NCBI GenBank assembly: GCA_049724395.1
Contig: JAUGWO010000046.1
Location: forward strand, 124,001 to 188,000
Origin: Spongospora subterranea f. sp. subterranea
Lineage: Eukaryota > Endomyxa: Phytomyxea > Phytomyxea > Plasmodiophorida
DNA: 64,000 bases
Reading direction: 5' to 3'
Below the pieces are notes generated by a model. It was not told the origin of the DNA. It saw only the letters and a program-made list of their open reading frames with translations, and ran no database searches. Positions 48,737 through 58,811 of this stretch are shown here, piece after piece. The translations under genes were made by a program, and so were the position numbers. Within the stretch, counting starts at the first letter, position 1, and the number at the start of each line of letters is the position of its first letter.

Positions 48737-49006
48737 TTGACCGACGAGAATTTAGACCGCCTTCTTCTATCTGGTCCCATTCTCGTATCAGTATCGAAAA
48801 AAGGTCTTTTCAAAACCAGACTTGCGCTGGGCAACTTAAATTGGGGGAAGTTTGATACGAAGAAAAGGTACAGAAGGAAATTCAAGGCCGTTGGAATCAT
48901 CGCAGACATGCTCTTAACCATGGTCAACAATGAGCTGTCGAAAATGGCTAATGCACTACTACGTTCGGTCACCCTTACACATTTAGTTGCATTCGGTTTG
49001 GTATGA
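48737..49006 (+). CDS. Candidate basic exon, unidentified
   Basis: Plus-strand frame after a possible acceptor near 48736: LTDENLDRLLLSGPILVSVS, KKGLFKTRLALGNLNWGKFD, TKKRYRRKFKAVG. It looks protein-like (amphipathic helix plus basic tail), but the flanking exons are not secure. It could be the body of a small gene whose start lies near 48.43 kb. No family. Confidence 0.3.
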   Translation: MTDENLDRLLLSGPILVSVSKKGLFKTRLALGNLNWGKFDTKKRYRRKFKAVGIIADMLLTMVNNELSKMANALLRSVTLTHLVAFGLV

Positions 49007-49132
49007 CCTGGTCTTGACTGGATTGCTCTATTCCCATCTCATATTTCGAATAATTCACCACGTGAGGTCTCATCGAACCCGTTTCCATTGGGATCATCAT
49101 TTCAGTTTTACAAACCATTACCATTACATAGG

Positions 49133-49345
49133 TCATTTAGAGTTCCCATAACAGAGCGAACAAGTGATGTCCAGTAACCAATCTGGAGCAACAGTTTCCC
49201 TCAGCGGCACCGTAAACATTACTCCATCATCATATTCAGTGTCCTCAACAGTATACTGCTCTTGAGAGAATTTTGAGATTGGTATTTGTTGGTTTTCGGG
49301 GCTGGCGCGAAACGCACGTGCGATAGACCTGAAGGGTGTTGTCAT
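49133..49345 (-). CDS. Small protein, 70 residues, unidentified
   Basis: Single open frame with ATG at 49345 (MTTPFRSIARAFRASPENQQ), then QYTVEDTEYDDGVMFTVPLR and PDWLLDITCSLCYGN, stop at 49133. Basic start, acidic centre, aromatic end. The coding sense is stronger than on the opposite strand. Its start lies 26 nt from the start of the divergent plus-strand gene, implying a shared promoter. Function unknown. Confidence 0.45.
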   Translation of the reverse strand: MTTPFRSIARAFRASPENQQIPISKFSQEQYTVEDTEYDDGVMFTVPLRETVAPDWLLDITCSLCYGNSK

Positions 49346-49371
49346 CGGTGTACTCAGAAATTTTCAAAAAG

Positions 49372-49751
49372 ATGATCGATTGGAGTGAGATAATCCTTCG
49401 AGTGTATCATTATCGTGAATCTTGGTTTACTCAAGAACGAGGCAATTTCGGTTGGATGGTTTGTATGTTTTTGGTTGTTTGTGTTCGCCTTTGAATTTGT
49501 ACAAGGTGCCGACATCAGGAGGAACCATCGATGACGGTCCCGATCTCCCACACGATGAAACAGTTCTGAAAGAAAATCTGGTGTCCCTGCAACATTCTTC
49601 ACGACATAAAAAGCCCGAGGTTATTGGCGTTCTTGACTCATATCAGACCAGGTTCGACAGCAAATCAAATGAGTGTCGATTGGGTGGATTTGCAGATGGT
49701 GCTAAAGTGTATGCGTTTGAAAACTTAAAGACGTCGAGAAAGATATATTAA
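49372..49751 (+). CDS. Small two-exon protein, about 110 residues, unidentified
   Basis: ATG at 49372 opens MIDWSEIILRVYHYRESWFT. An in-frame intron (GTTTGT...ACAAG, about 49461-49505) leads to VPTSGGTIDDGPDLPHDETV, then SSRHKKPEVIGVLDSYQTRF and LGGFADGAKVYAFENL, stop at 49751. No signal peptide or membrane helix. The aromatic and charged pattern looks like a folded small protein. Head to head with the gene at 49133-49345. Confidence 0.45.
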
Positions 49752-49919
49752 GAGACGCAAAAAAGATGTAAGACTCGCAAAACATTAATTAATATGTCAG
49801 CGGATGACGACGAGGATGAGGAAATCATGGCCGGAAGTGCAGTCAAAGACCACCAACTAAAGAACACGAACTCGAGTGTGCAGACTTCACTGTGTTTAGA
49901 AGTGACTGCGCACAGTGTT

Positions 49920-50110
49920 GGAACCTGGAGTCACTTCGGACTGTGTGGACAGTGTGGACTGTGGACTGTGTGGAGAAATACATTTTGATCGAAAATTGAT
50001 CGAGATCGAAAATTGATCGAAACGGTGCGCAGCCCGTGTATGGATACACTGAGCAAAACACTGTCATACACTGTACAATTGATCGAAAATTGATCGATAC
50101 TGCGCGCAGC
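49920..50110. repeat. Repeat island: GGACTGTGTGGACAGTG words and GATCGAAAATTGATCG dyads
   Basis: Begins with variants of ggactgtgtggacagtgtgg, followed by tandem gatcgaaaattgatcg units, a spacer with cactgtcatacactgtaca, and one more gatcgaaaattgatcgat. Each gatcgaaaattgatc unit is nearly self-complementary. A related island lies at 50945-51080 with the GATC block inverted. The two islands flank the Ulp1-like fragment. Confidence 0.75.
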
Positions 50111-50474
50111 CACCTCAAATATACACTTTATAGGTATAGATGGTTATTATTATGACATATTTTAGCTGATATTTGCTTGACGAATTTCACTCGTTCACCA
50201 GCAATGCTTGGCGTGTTGTTCACTTAACGATGGCAATACCATACTGGAAAAGATTTGTTGCCAAAAAATCTGGTAGACAAGTGTCACAAAATTTTGATGG
50301 CCGGAGGTTTTACTCCAGATGAACATTACTCAGTTTCTTTAGAAGGTTTCGGAGTTTATTCCAGATAGAGGCATCATGTCTTAATTGTCAAGTGTTACTG
50401 ATTTCAGTTCAGAAAACTCATTCATGAAATGCTTGATATTTACTCATGGATAAAAAACTGTTGCTCTGGCACGG

Positions 50475-50960
50475 AAATTCCAAGATTGGATCAAAGAGGC
50501 CACCTTCGTTGCGCCAGAACAGGACCAGTTCAATACAGTTTGTATTGAAACGGCGACCAGTATCGTGCCAGAGGCTTTGATTAACAACCGCCTGGAGCAT
50601 CAATTCATGTCGGAGATTAATTCCAGGACGCTGATGGAAAATCTCGCCGGAACGGCTTGCCTGACGAATGATATCATGAATGGCTGGCTACGGCTTCAAC
50701 TTGCCATGCATTCCCATCAGTCAATTGCGTTGTTGGATTCAGTCCTACTGCAGGTATCTGGGACACGAATCATCAATCGCCATTGGCGAGAAGCTGCACA
50801 CTTTAAACCTCAGCGGAAATTGTATTTGATCCCGCTAAATGTAAGACGTCTCAGCATTAATATCCACACTTAAACATTGTAATATAGCTTGACAATTCAC
50901 ACTGGGTCGGGTGTGCGATTGTCGGCAGGCAAGTCCTCGTGTATGACCCACTCGATCAAT
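50475..50960 (+). pseudogene. Ulp1-like (C48) cysteine protease, C-terminus lost into repeats
   Basis: Plus-strand frame with ARKFQDWIKEATFVAPEQDQ, ACLTNDIMNGWLRLQLAMHS, RHWREAAHFKPQRKLYLIPL and then, across a clean 47-nt intron (GTAAGA...ATATAG, about 50843-50889), LDNSHWVGCAIVGRQVLVYD. The ...ND-I-NGWL start, the SHW histidine and the YDP aspartate match SUMO/NEDD8 proteases of the Ulp1 type and the related proteases carried by some large DNA transposons. The part that should supply the Gln and nucleophilic Cys is replaced at about 50945 by the GATC repeat island, though the frame stays open to about 51160. So it is truncated: a dead host gene, or a transposon-borne protease. Confidence 0.55.
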
Positions 50961-51080
50961 TTTCGATCTCGATCAATTTTCGATCAATCTGTACCCCACC
51001 GACTGTGTGGACAGTGTGGACTGTGGACTGTGTCTGTGGCCCACCGTATGGTGTACCGTACCGTAGTCCGTACCGTGCTG
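50945..51080. repeat. Repeat island: inverted GATC dyads, ACTGTGTGGACAG words, GTACCGT tract
   Basis: Tandem gatcaattttcgatc units (inverse of those at 49990-50025) run into ctgtaccccaccgactgtgt, then the same gactgtgtggacagtgtgga words found at 49937, and finally a ccgtaccgtagtccgtaccg tract. It ends 70 nt before the PGK start, so it lies in or next to the PGK promoter. Confidence 0.75.
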
Positions 51081-51149
51081 TCTTCCGATTTCTATTAAGT
51101 GTCATTACTGATTTAATCCGGAAACCTGTTGCGATCAGCATCCAAACTA

Positions 51150-52995
51150 ATGAGTCTTAGCAAGAAACTCAGCGTCGATGACCTGTCTTTTGCGGGAAAG
51201 CGGGTGCTGATGCGGTCGGTCCCAATCTCTGAGCGATATATCGGTTGGTTTATTGCTGTGTACTACCTTAGTGTCGACTATAATGTCCCCATCAACAAGA
51301 ACGGGGATGTCGAAGATCCCAGACGAATTGAAGCCACTCTCCCCACCATCAATCATGTTCTGAAACAAGGTCGCTAAAATTTTGTAAATCCTACCTGACC
51401 CTATTTTGAATAATAATCTTTCAGGCGCGAAGAGTGTAGTCCTCATCTCCCATCTTGGACGCCCTGACGGTCAAGTTATGCCGAAGTATTATCCGATTTG
51501 TGTCACAGTCATGTGCGATGTTATCTTAACATGTGGGTGACAGGTACTCTTTGCGATGCTGTGTGCCCGTACTTGAGAAGCTCCTTGGGAGAAAGGTCGA
51601 ATTCGTTAGCGACTGTGTCGGCCCCGGTTAAAACATTATTGGCATATGCCTCCTTATTGTAATATGTGTTTGAACATGCAGATGTGGTGAAGGTTACGGC
51701 CAATCCTGCAACTGGATCCGTCTTTCTACTTGAGAATCTCCGTTTCCACGTTGAGGAAGAAGGTTGGTATGCTGAAACCCTTTCAAGCACGCCTTTCGTT
51801 TACATGCATATTCTCACAAGGAAAAGGCGTTGATGCAGCCGGAAATACTGTCAAAGCTGACACTGCCGCCGTAAAAAAGTTTCGCCAGGATCTTTCCGGC
51901 TTAGGCGATGTATTCGTTTTTGATGCCTTTGCGGCTGCACATCGTGCACATAGCTCTGTGGTATGGACGCTTTTATCGTGAATAACCACATTTCAATCCA
52001 GAGCAGGTTGGAATTTCTCTACCTCAAAGAGCTTGTGGTTATTTGATGAAGAAAGAGCTCGACTATTTCGCAAAGGCGATTGAAGCTCCAGCTCGGCCAT
52101 TTCTATCGATCCTTGGTGGTGCAAAAGTTAAAGATAAGATTCAATTGATTGAAAACCTTTTGAACATCGTTGGTCGGTGCAGCAATTTAGAATTATTGTA
52201 TGCCTACTGAATGTTACAATGCAGATGAGATGATCATCGGTGGCGGGTAAATAATATCTTCATCGAAAATTGAGTCAAATGTTTATAAATATTTAGGATG
52301 GCATTTACTTTCAAAAAGGTCATCAATGAAATGAACATCGGCAATTCATTGTTCGACTCGGAAGGCGCAAAGGTAACTTATAAAACACCTCCTCAAATCT
52401 TATTTTTGAGAATCAAGATGCTTTTTTAGATTGTAAAAGACTTGGTTAAAAAAGCCACAGAAAAGAAAGTCAAACTGCATTTCCCCATCGATTTTGCAAC
52501 GGCACAAGAATTTGCAGAGGACGCAGTCGCTGGCACCGCAGAGGAGTCGACAGGGATTTCCGATGGATGGATGGGTTTGGATTGCGGTCCCAAAACTATG
52601 ATGCTGAATAACGATGTACTGTCAAAAAAAAGTCACAGTTTGAAATTATACTCAGTTTTTTATGAAACAGGTAATCAAACGTGCTAAGACCATTGTCTGG
52701 AACGGTCCTCTGGGAGTTTTCGAGTTCCCTCAATTCAGTAAGGGTACTAAAAGCGCAATGGATGCAGTCGTAGAGGCGTCGAAACACGGTTGTGTCACCA
52801 TTATCGGAGGTACCTTGGGCTTTACAACAATATCACGGCGGTTGAACAATGCTAGGTGGTGATACGGCATCGGCAGCAGAGAAGTTCAACGCTGTCGATG
52901 GCGTTTCGCATGTTAGTACCGGAGGAGGAGCTTCGCTAGAGCTGCTGGAAGGCAAAGTCCTTCCCGGAGTGGAGGCTCTTTCCAATAAGGAATGA
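51150..52995 (+). CDS. PGK: Phosphoglycerate kinase
   Basis: Glycolytic kinase (1,3-bisphosphoglycerate + ADP to 3-phosphoglycerate + ATP). From ATG 51150: [27 protein letters not shown] across an intron, [99 protein letters not shown] then [10 protein letters not shown], and [15 protein letters not shown], stop TGA at 52993-52995. About ten introns, unusually many for a fungal PGK. All substrate and nucleotide motifs are recognisable; one conserved block differs slightly ([15 protein letters not shown] for the usual xVNDAFGTAHRAHSS). Tail to tail with REV1, 27 nt apart. Confidence 0.95.
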
Positions 52996-53022
52996 ATTTC
53001 CGTTGAAATGAAACACCAGAAA

Positions 53023-56000
53023 TCATTGAATTGGACGAATTTTGAAGTGTCCCCCAAGGTCCGTCTGAGCCTGCTCTTGGATTAATTCCAAAGCAAGGTT
53101 AAAAGCCTCTTTGTTCTTGCAGTTTTTTCGCCATAATAGCAACGTCATTTCGACTTGATTATACTCATTATCAAGCATCAAACTCAAGAGACATGATATT
53201 GCTGCGTCGTCCTGCTGCAATGTGGTTCTTTTAAGTTCCTGCAGCGTCTTTGCCTTTTGATTATGTTCAGTCTTGACCCTGTCATTGGCCTTAACTGAAG
53301 TACTGGAAATTTTCTCGATCGCCGAAGAGGAGGCCTAGACATAAATTTACGCAGTTGAGATTGGGCAATCGTAAAGAAGAAGAAAGAATGCACTCACGGC
53401 GGCTGGGCTTGTTGATTGCCTCGATTGACGCTGACTTTTCATGGCAAACTGTACCTCCATTCGAATGTCGGGAGGGAGTTCATGTAAAACATTAATGTCG
53501 ATATTGTTCACGTCAAAAGCGAATTCTTTCCACGATTGTTGATCGGCCTCGGTAGAGGTAGTAGTAGGAGTCTTTGGTTCTGACGTCGCAGTCGTAACGG
53601 TTTTCGAAGCCTCTTCCGCATTCTGTTCAAGTAGCTCTTGGCGAATATCTTCAGGGAGTTCCATGAAGACTCCTAAATCCCAACCAGCGAGGAGTTTAGG
53701 CGGTTCCGGCAATACCTTGGCATCGATCTTCTCAGGCACCGCTTCACGTTTTCCTTGCTCAGATGTGGGCTGTACAGTAGTAGAGCGATCAAAATAATTG
53801 TTGATAGTGTTTAAACTGAATGAAACCGATTCTAATCGAGATATATAAAGCCCCACAGCACGAATCTAATAGCACCATGTCAATGGATAATTATGAGATG
53901 AAATGCAAAAATTACTTGTTCTAAGGGAACGTTGATCATGTTTAATAGCGTGTGACAATAAGAACGAAGAATAGCCGGATCTCGAGTTGGGGGAGTTGCA
54001 GTTGTGGATTTACTTAAACTGTATCACACTCGCCGTGTCCTAGAAACTTCTTAGGATATACTGGAGCATGGGCACATCTTTGTTTAATCTGTGCCATTTG
54101 AAATGTTAGCTGCATTCCCACTTTACCAGCATAGATTGATTGCCTTAAGTGAAATCGTCGATGCGAACCGATTGGCCATTGACAGCCTGGAACAAACTTC
54201 CGAACATAAACCCATAAGGAAATGGTCAAACTGATCTGTTGACATCAAATGAGACAAAAATCAAGAAGATACCGCCATCATGCAAACCCTGAACGAAAAA
54301 TCGTACACCCCAGCCAATTTCAGCTCCCATTTGGTTCCTGACCTTATAATTCGAATTTAGAGTCCGCTTATCGATCCCCCGACAGAATTCATAAAGCGAT
54401 AACCCTAAGGCTGAGCCAAGAACCCTCTGCAATTCGGGTTTGGCTGCTAGACGCAGTTCATGAATGGTTGTGATTTGCAACTTCTCGCGTAGCGCCATTT
54501 GGGTATTTGGCCCAAGACCAGGCAAATCCCGAATATTCTCCAGTTTCAGTAAATAATTCATTGATTCCGATCTCGGTGATCCGTCTGATGCCATTGGGTT
54601 TCGCTTCACGAGTCGCTAATCTGGCGAATAAAATCGAGTCTCCAATACCGACACCTTCATGACAGTTTAGGAGCTCTCTCATACAGCAATTGACTATTAA
54701 ATACTTGCTGTACAACCGGTGGCAAGAAATATCTCCGCCCTGATTTGTTCGCCGATTTGAATCGGATTGGCAGATTTGGGAATTTCTAAAAGCGCTTCAT
54801 CACAGCTTAACACCTGAACCGTATGCGTTATTCCATAGAATATCCTATCCATCAAAAACGTTCAATCAATATTGAACGAATGGTTCAGGACAATTGCAAT
54901 ACTCATATATTGTCTCGGACGCCTGCGAATACTTATCGAACTCAAACTTGACCACCTGAAGATTCGGACAGAGTCGCAGTGCCTCCTTCATCCACATTCC
55001 GGATCGAACACCAAACGATCGAGCCACATAATTACATGTTGATACTTCACCGGTTCCTAAATGACCAATGCGACAACTTAAGCAAGAAGCGCAAAGGCTT
55101 GAAATTTTTTCCGCAATTGCCGAGACCTGATTTGGAATGAGAGACCGCAACAGGCTTGTCTTTCAAGTCAGGACGATCTCTAAAATAAATAGTTAATGGA
55201 CCAGATTGAGAATGTCAGGAGCAATGATAACAACAACCTGATCGAGATCGAGGCGAAAAAGCAGTCCATATCGATATGAAGGATGTGACCACGATCACCT
55301 TTAGCCATGGAATATAACGGCTTCTAAAACGGTGATGATTTCAGCATTAATACGCGAGGAACGGCGATGAAATCATACCAACTGCAGAAGCTCATGAACA
55401 AGACTACATTCGAACTTCTCTTTCCAAGAGCCAATAAAATGGAGGCGCGATTGGGAGAAATAGTTGGCAACAAAATCGGGATCTGTTAATGTGAAGCTGG
55501 GCAATGATGAATTCTTATACGGCTGGAAGGAGAATCAGTTAAAAAACAGAGAACACAATCGGGAACTCAAATATAACGGCTAACCGTCTTATCAAACCGA
55601 TGATCTCCTATAAACGAAATCGAATGATGAGCAATACAAGATCAAGGAAAACAACGGATATTCAGAGCCAATACCAATGCGATTCATCAATTTCTCCTCT
55701 GGCGATATCGTCGATCGATTAAGAGCTGTCGATAATGTTGATTGACCAAGATCCAGATGATCATGTGAATCGTCTTCCTCGAACTGGTCATATGGCGGTT
55801 CAATAAAGAGCGGCGGAACGCGTTCTCCAGGCGGTTCGACATCCGACAGAACAGCGGCAATGGATGGCGTTTTATCAGATGAGCTACTGTCAACTGACTG
55901 GCCTTGTACTTGACTACGAAACCCCCCAAAAAATCGTTCGGTTCAATATAAAGGGATAAATGTGCAGTTAAATAGCACATACCTGTATTGTGTGAGAAAC

Positions 56001-56521
56001 TGATTAATATTCGGCTGATCTGGTGTGATCAGTTCAGGAACTGTATAATCCACCCAGCTAATCAATCTGACCACTAATTCAATAAATATGATATATATAT
56101 TAACCCAGTGATCTCCTACTTGGATTGGGTAATGCATTCAATGATCCAATCTGGCCTGACAACACGAACTCGGGACTTTCGAAATGTGTCGATTTTGGTG
56201 TTGGCAATTCCGGTGGCGACAACATGGGTCACTTCAGGGCACTATATAAACAATGTATATAGCACCAGTTTATTATGATGACGATATAATGGGGCAGTTT
56301 AGACCAACCATCGTTAATGAGAATGATCCACCATATTCAGTTACTAATTCCCATAAGGTTCGCTGAGATGGGGTCGTTCGTCCATTCACAAATATATTGA
56401 TATTGCTGAATAGGGTCGATACTACGCCTCGGTTTTCGAATTGGGACCCAAGCTTAGCCCGCTTCCTGGACATATATCCCGACATTGATAGGTCCAGATC
56501 GTCCCCATCCTGATTCGACAT
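53023..56521 (-). CDS. REV1: REV1 translesion DNA polymerase (deoxycytidyl transferase)
   Basis: Y-family polymerase that inserts dC opposite lesions and scaffolds other bypass polymerases. From ATG 56521: a basic SRKRAKLG patch, an N-terminal BRCT domain (NINIFVNGRTTPSQRTLWEL; VTHVVATGIANTKI; VRPDWIIECI), the N-digit DPDFVANYFSQSRLHFIGSW, catalytic HIDMDCFFASIS, STCNYVARSFGVRSGMWMKE, SCDEALLEIPKSAN, the HhH region RDLPGLGPNTQMALREKLQI, two ubiquitin-binding motifs (FMELPEDIRQELLEQN; LHELPPDIRMEVQFAM), and the REV1 C-terminal domain ending DLGGHFKIRPIQ at 53023. Catalytic Asp/Glu residues are present. At least twelve introns. Appears complete and functional. Confidence 0.92.
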
Positions 56522-56674
56522 GTCGCCAGCCAATCCAGACACCAGTATCGCTGGTCAGATAGATAACGCTGTATCAAATGAATGGGTCAATAATGAGCTA
56601 TAAACCAGCGTCATTCTACAGTTCATTCCACCAATCAATTTACAGGTATGATGGCGCAACCATCTCAACTGCCC

Positions 56675-56800
56675 ACCGTGACTTGTACTGGTACAGTACA
56701 CTGTATCTCAAATGTCCACCATACACTGTATACAGTGTACACCTTCGGTACCCCTACACTGTAATCTTTATACAGTGGAGGCTCCGGTTACCCCCTTTCA
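56675..56800. repeat. ACTGTA/GTACAC dyad tract
   Basis: Packed short words such as tggtacagtacactgtat and acactgtatacagtgtac, many self-complementary, in the interval just upstream of the REV1 start. Related in style to the islands at 4171-4230 and 50945-51080. Confidence 0.6.
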
Positions 56801-56934
56801 CCATCACTGTCCCCTGCTGGCACTCAAAATTTTAGGTAGAGGAAATGAGTGTTTGAATCGTGATCTGATGTGCTGGATCATTCGATAGAAGTTGGCAAAC
56901 AGCTTAACTATGGACGACACCGGAATGATATGCA

Positions 56935-57480
56935 TTGCCGCCGCGATGTCGTGCGTTGCTGCAGCTGCTGCTGTTATTGATGCTGATGAGCATCGGCACA
57001 GGCGGCTTTCAAAAACAATGCATACGGTTCGAGAAAATATTCGGGAAGGCTGGCATTGCATATACTTTCCAGCTACTATATTTAACAGCTATTTTAGGTG
57101 TAGAAGATTGCCCTATTGACAATTGGTACCGCCAAAATTTTCGCGTGTCGAGAAAAACGTTCGACTGGATTGTTGACCGTTTGACTGATTATTCGGATCA
57201 GAAGGGCATTAAGTTTGCCCGGAGATAACGACTATGTCGATATGTGTACGCGAATCGCTCTGACCTTGTCGTACTTGTCGCAAGAGGACGGGTTCATCAA
57301 ACTGCAGCTCTTTTTGCAATCTCCGAAATCAACCGCGATTAGCATTATGAACGCGTGTTTGGACGCTCCACTAACCACTATCTACTTACTAGTAAACAAC
57401 CCCAATCATAATCGAAATATGAATTGCGACTCACTTATCGACATTAGTGGTGATAATGGCTCAGACCATTCAATCGTCTG
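56935..57480 (+). mobile_element. PIF/Harbinger-type transposase fragment
   Basis: Plus-strand frames NWYRQNFRVSRKTFDWIVDR and, after a frame or exon change near 57220, GDNDYVDMCTRIALTLSYLS and KSTAISIMNACLDAPL. The FRxSRxTF...L start and the later KST...I block are the N-terminal region of Harbinger (HARBI1/DDE_4) transposases. The DDE core is not recognisable downstream (57.48-57.6 kb), so it is a fragment. Confidence 0.5.
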
Positions 57481-57599
57481 ATTCGCAAATGGAAAGCGCC
57501 CTTGAAATATTGAAATTATATTTACTTGTGCTGAATTTGTAGGTGTTGAATCATCAATATCGAACGGTGATCAGAGTTCCCAGCAAATTAATGTCATTG

Positions 57600-57864
57600 G
57601 CTTGCCGGAACACATGGAGTTAACGATAGTGGATTTCTCTGAGATTATGACAATTCAAGACAACGGCAATTGGAGATTGATTGGCCGAATTTCTGCCACT
57701 ACAGCCACAGGCAACCATTTTTCGCACATGTTTTGAAGGAACATGTGGCCTTGCCGGGTTATTACGTGTTTGACGACTTGTTGAACCAAGGTCGAGCGGT
57801 TCGTGTTGAATCAGCTCCAACCAACCGGCACCACTCGTGGCTCGTCGTCTACAAGAAACAATAA
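57600..57864 (+). pseudogene. Cysteine-protease-like C-terminal fragment
   Basis: Plus-strand sequence reading NWRLIGRISATTATGNHFSH, then (one frame away) EHVALPGYYVFDDLLNQGRA and HHSWLVVYKK-stop. The G-NHF...YYVFDDL pattern resembles the His-to-Asp half of ubiquitin-protease-like domains carried by some transposons. A frameshift separates the halves. It follows the Harbinger-like fragment and probably belongs to a composite element. Confidence 0.35.
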
Positions 57865-58190
57865 TAAAGTAATTTGACAGAGAGGATCCAGATACGATAA
57901 ATTTGTCGGCAAATTAGATTATTGTTTGTCGCATGAGACCAACCATGAGAATTGCCATGGCCCAAGCTCCTTTGACATAACCTTATAGTTGTATTTATTG
58001 CGGTGAGCTGAATCCACACAAACCGCTCGACCCTCGATCTGGTGAACAAAGGTCGAGCGGGTCGTGTTGGATTCAGCTCCAACCAACAGCACCAAATAAA
58101 CCAATTGATTTAGAGGTCCAGATACGATGAATGTTCGGCAAATCAAAATATTGTTTGTGGTGTAGCCGTGTAGGCCCGTAAAAAACTGAC
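57778..58190. repeat. Duplicated block with internal foldback
   Basis: The segment from aaggtcgagcggttcgtgtt through gaggatccagatacgataaa to ttagattattgtttgtcg (57787-57935) recurs at about 58045-58170 in the same orientation, with substitutions and small gaps. Immediately before the second copy, a 29-nt arm is repeated in inverse (58008-58081: gctgaatccacacaaaccgc ... gtgttggattcagc) around an 18-nt loop. It looks like an end of the composite element duplicated during insertion or repair. Confidence 0.6.
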
Positions 58191-58811
58191 GGGACTTTGC
58201 GGACAACGTTGATGGATTGTCTAATTGTCAGAAATAATACAGTACTGCTCTACGCCCAGGTGACAGCTGGGCAACAGTTGCATCAACACTCGATTTGATT
58301 GTCTAGCACATTTTCTGAAGGTCTCGCTGAGCAAAAAAGGTTGTCACGTCGTTAACATAGTATTCCTTGTCTACATTGAGTTGTCAGAGCATGCAGTGGC
58401 GTCATGGTCATGTCGTCCATTGGTAAGAGCCCCATTCAAATCGCTGTACTCGGCTGGCACTAAAGCCACAATCGGGTAGGCCGATGTGTTTATTGTCTAA
58501 TAAAGAGAGGAATAGCGCACAGGCGACGGTTGATCCCGAACGATGAATCCAGTCCAACGTGATTACTCAACCGAACTCTCTGTTAAATCCAAACTTATTG
58601 CTGATATATTTGCTGTGCTATATTTGAGCTATCAGTGATCCCTCTGGTGGAATAATGACTTCTTACTCCGGTTTATCCTCAAGTTTATTTGAAATTGTAG
58701 CGTTGGGATTAGCGTTGGGATGCGACGGAACTGCCAGGGTCGATTCCCTTACTTGAAAGGAAAGATTGGTCGACAGCATCCGATTCTAACCCCATCATGA
58801 TCGCCGATTGT
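58191..58811. other. Intergenic stretch, no supported gene
   Basis: No frame above noise and no recognisable RNA gene. A segment near 58395-58465 superficially resembles a tRNA but fails (see rejected items). Confidence 0.4.

Noticed and set aside
56578-56835. 85-residue frame upstream of REV1
   Set aside because: Made of ACTGTA/GTACAC repeat words; low complexity, not a protein.
58395-58470. Possible tRNA (gtggcgtcatggtc ... cattcaaatcg)
   Set aside because: The B-box is poor, no consistent acceptor stem or anticodon arm could be drawn.
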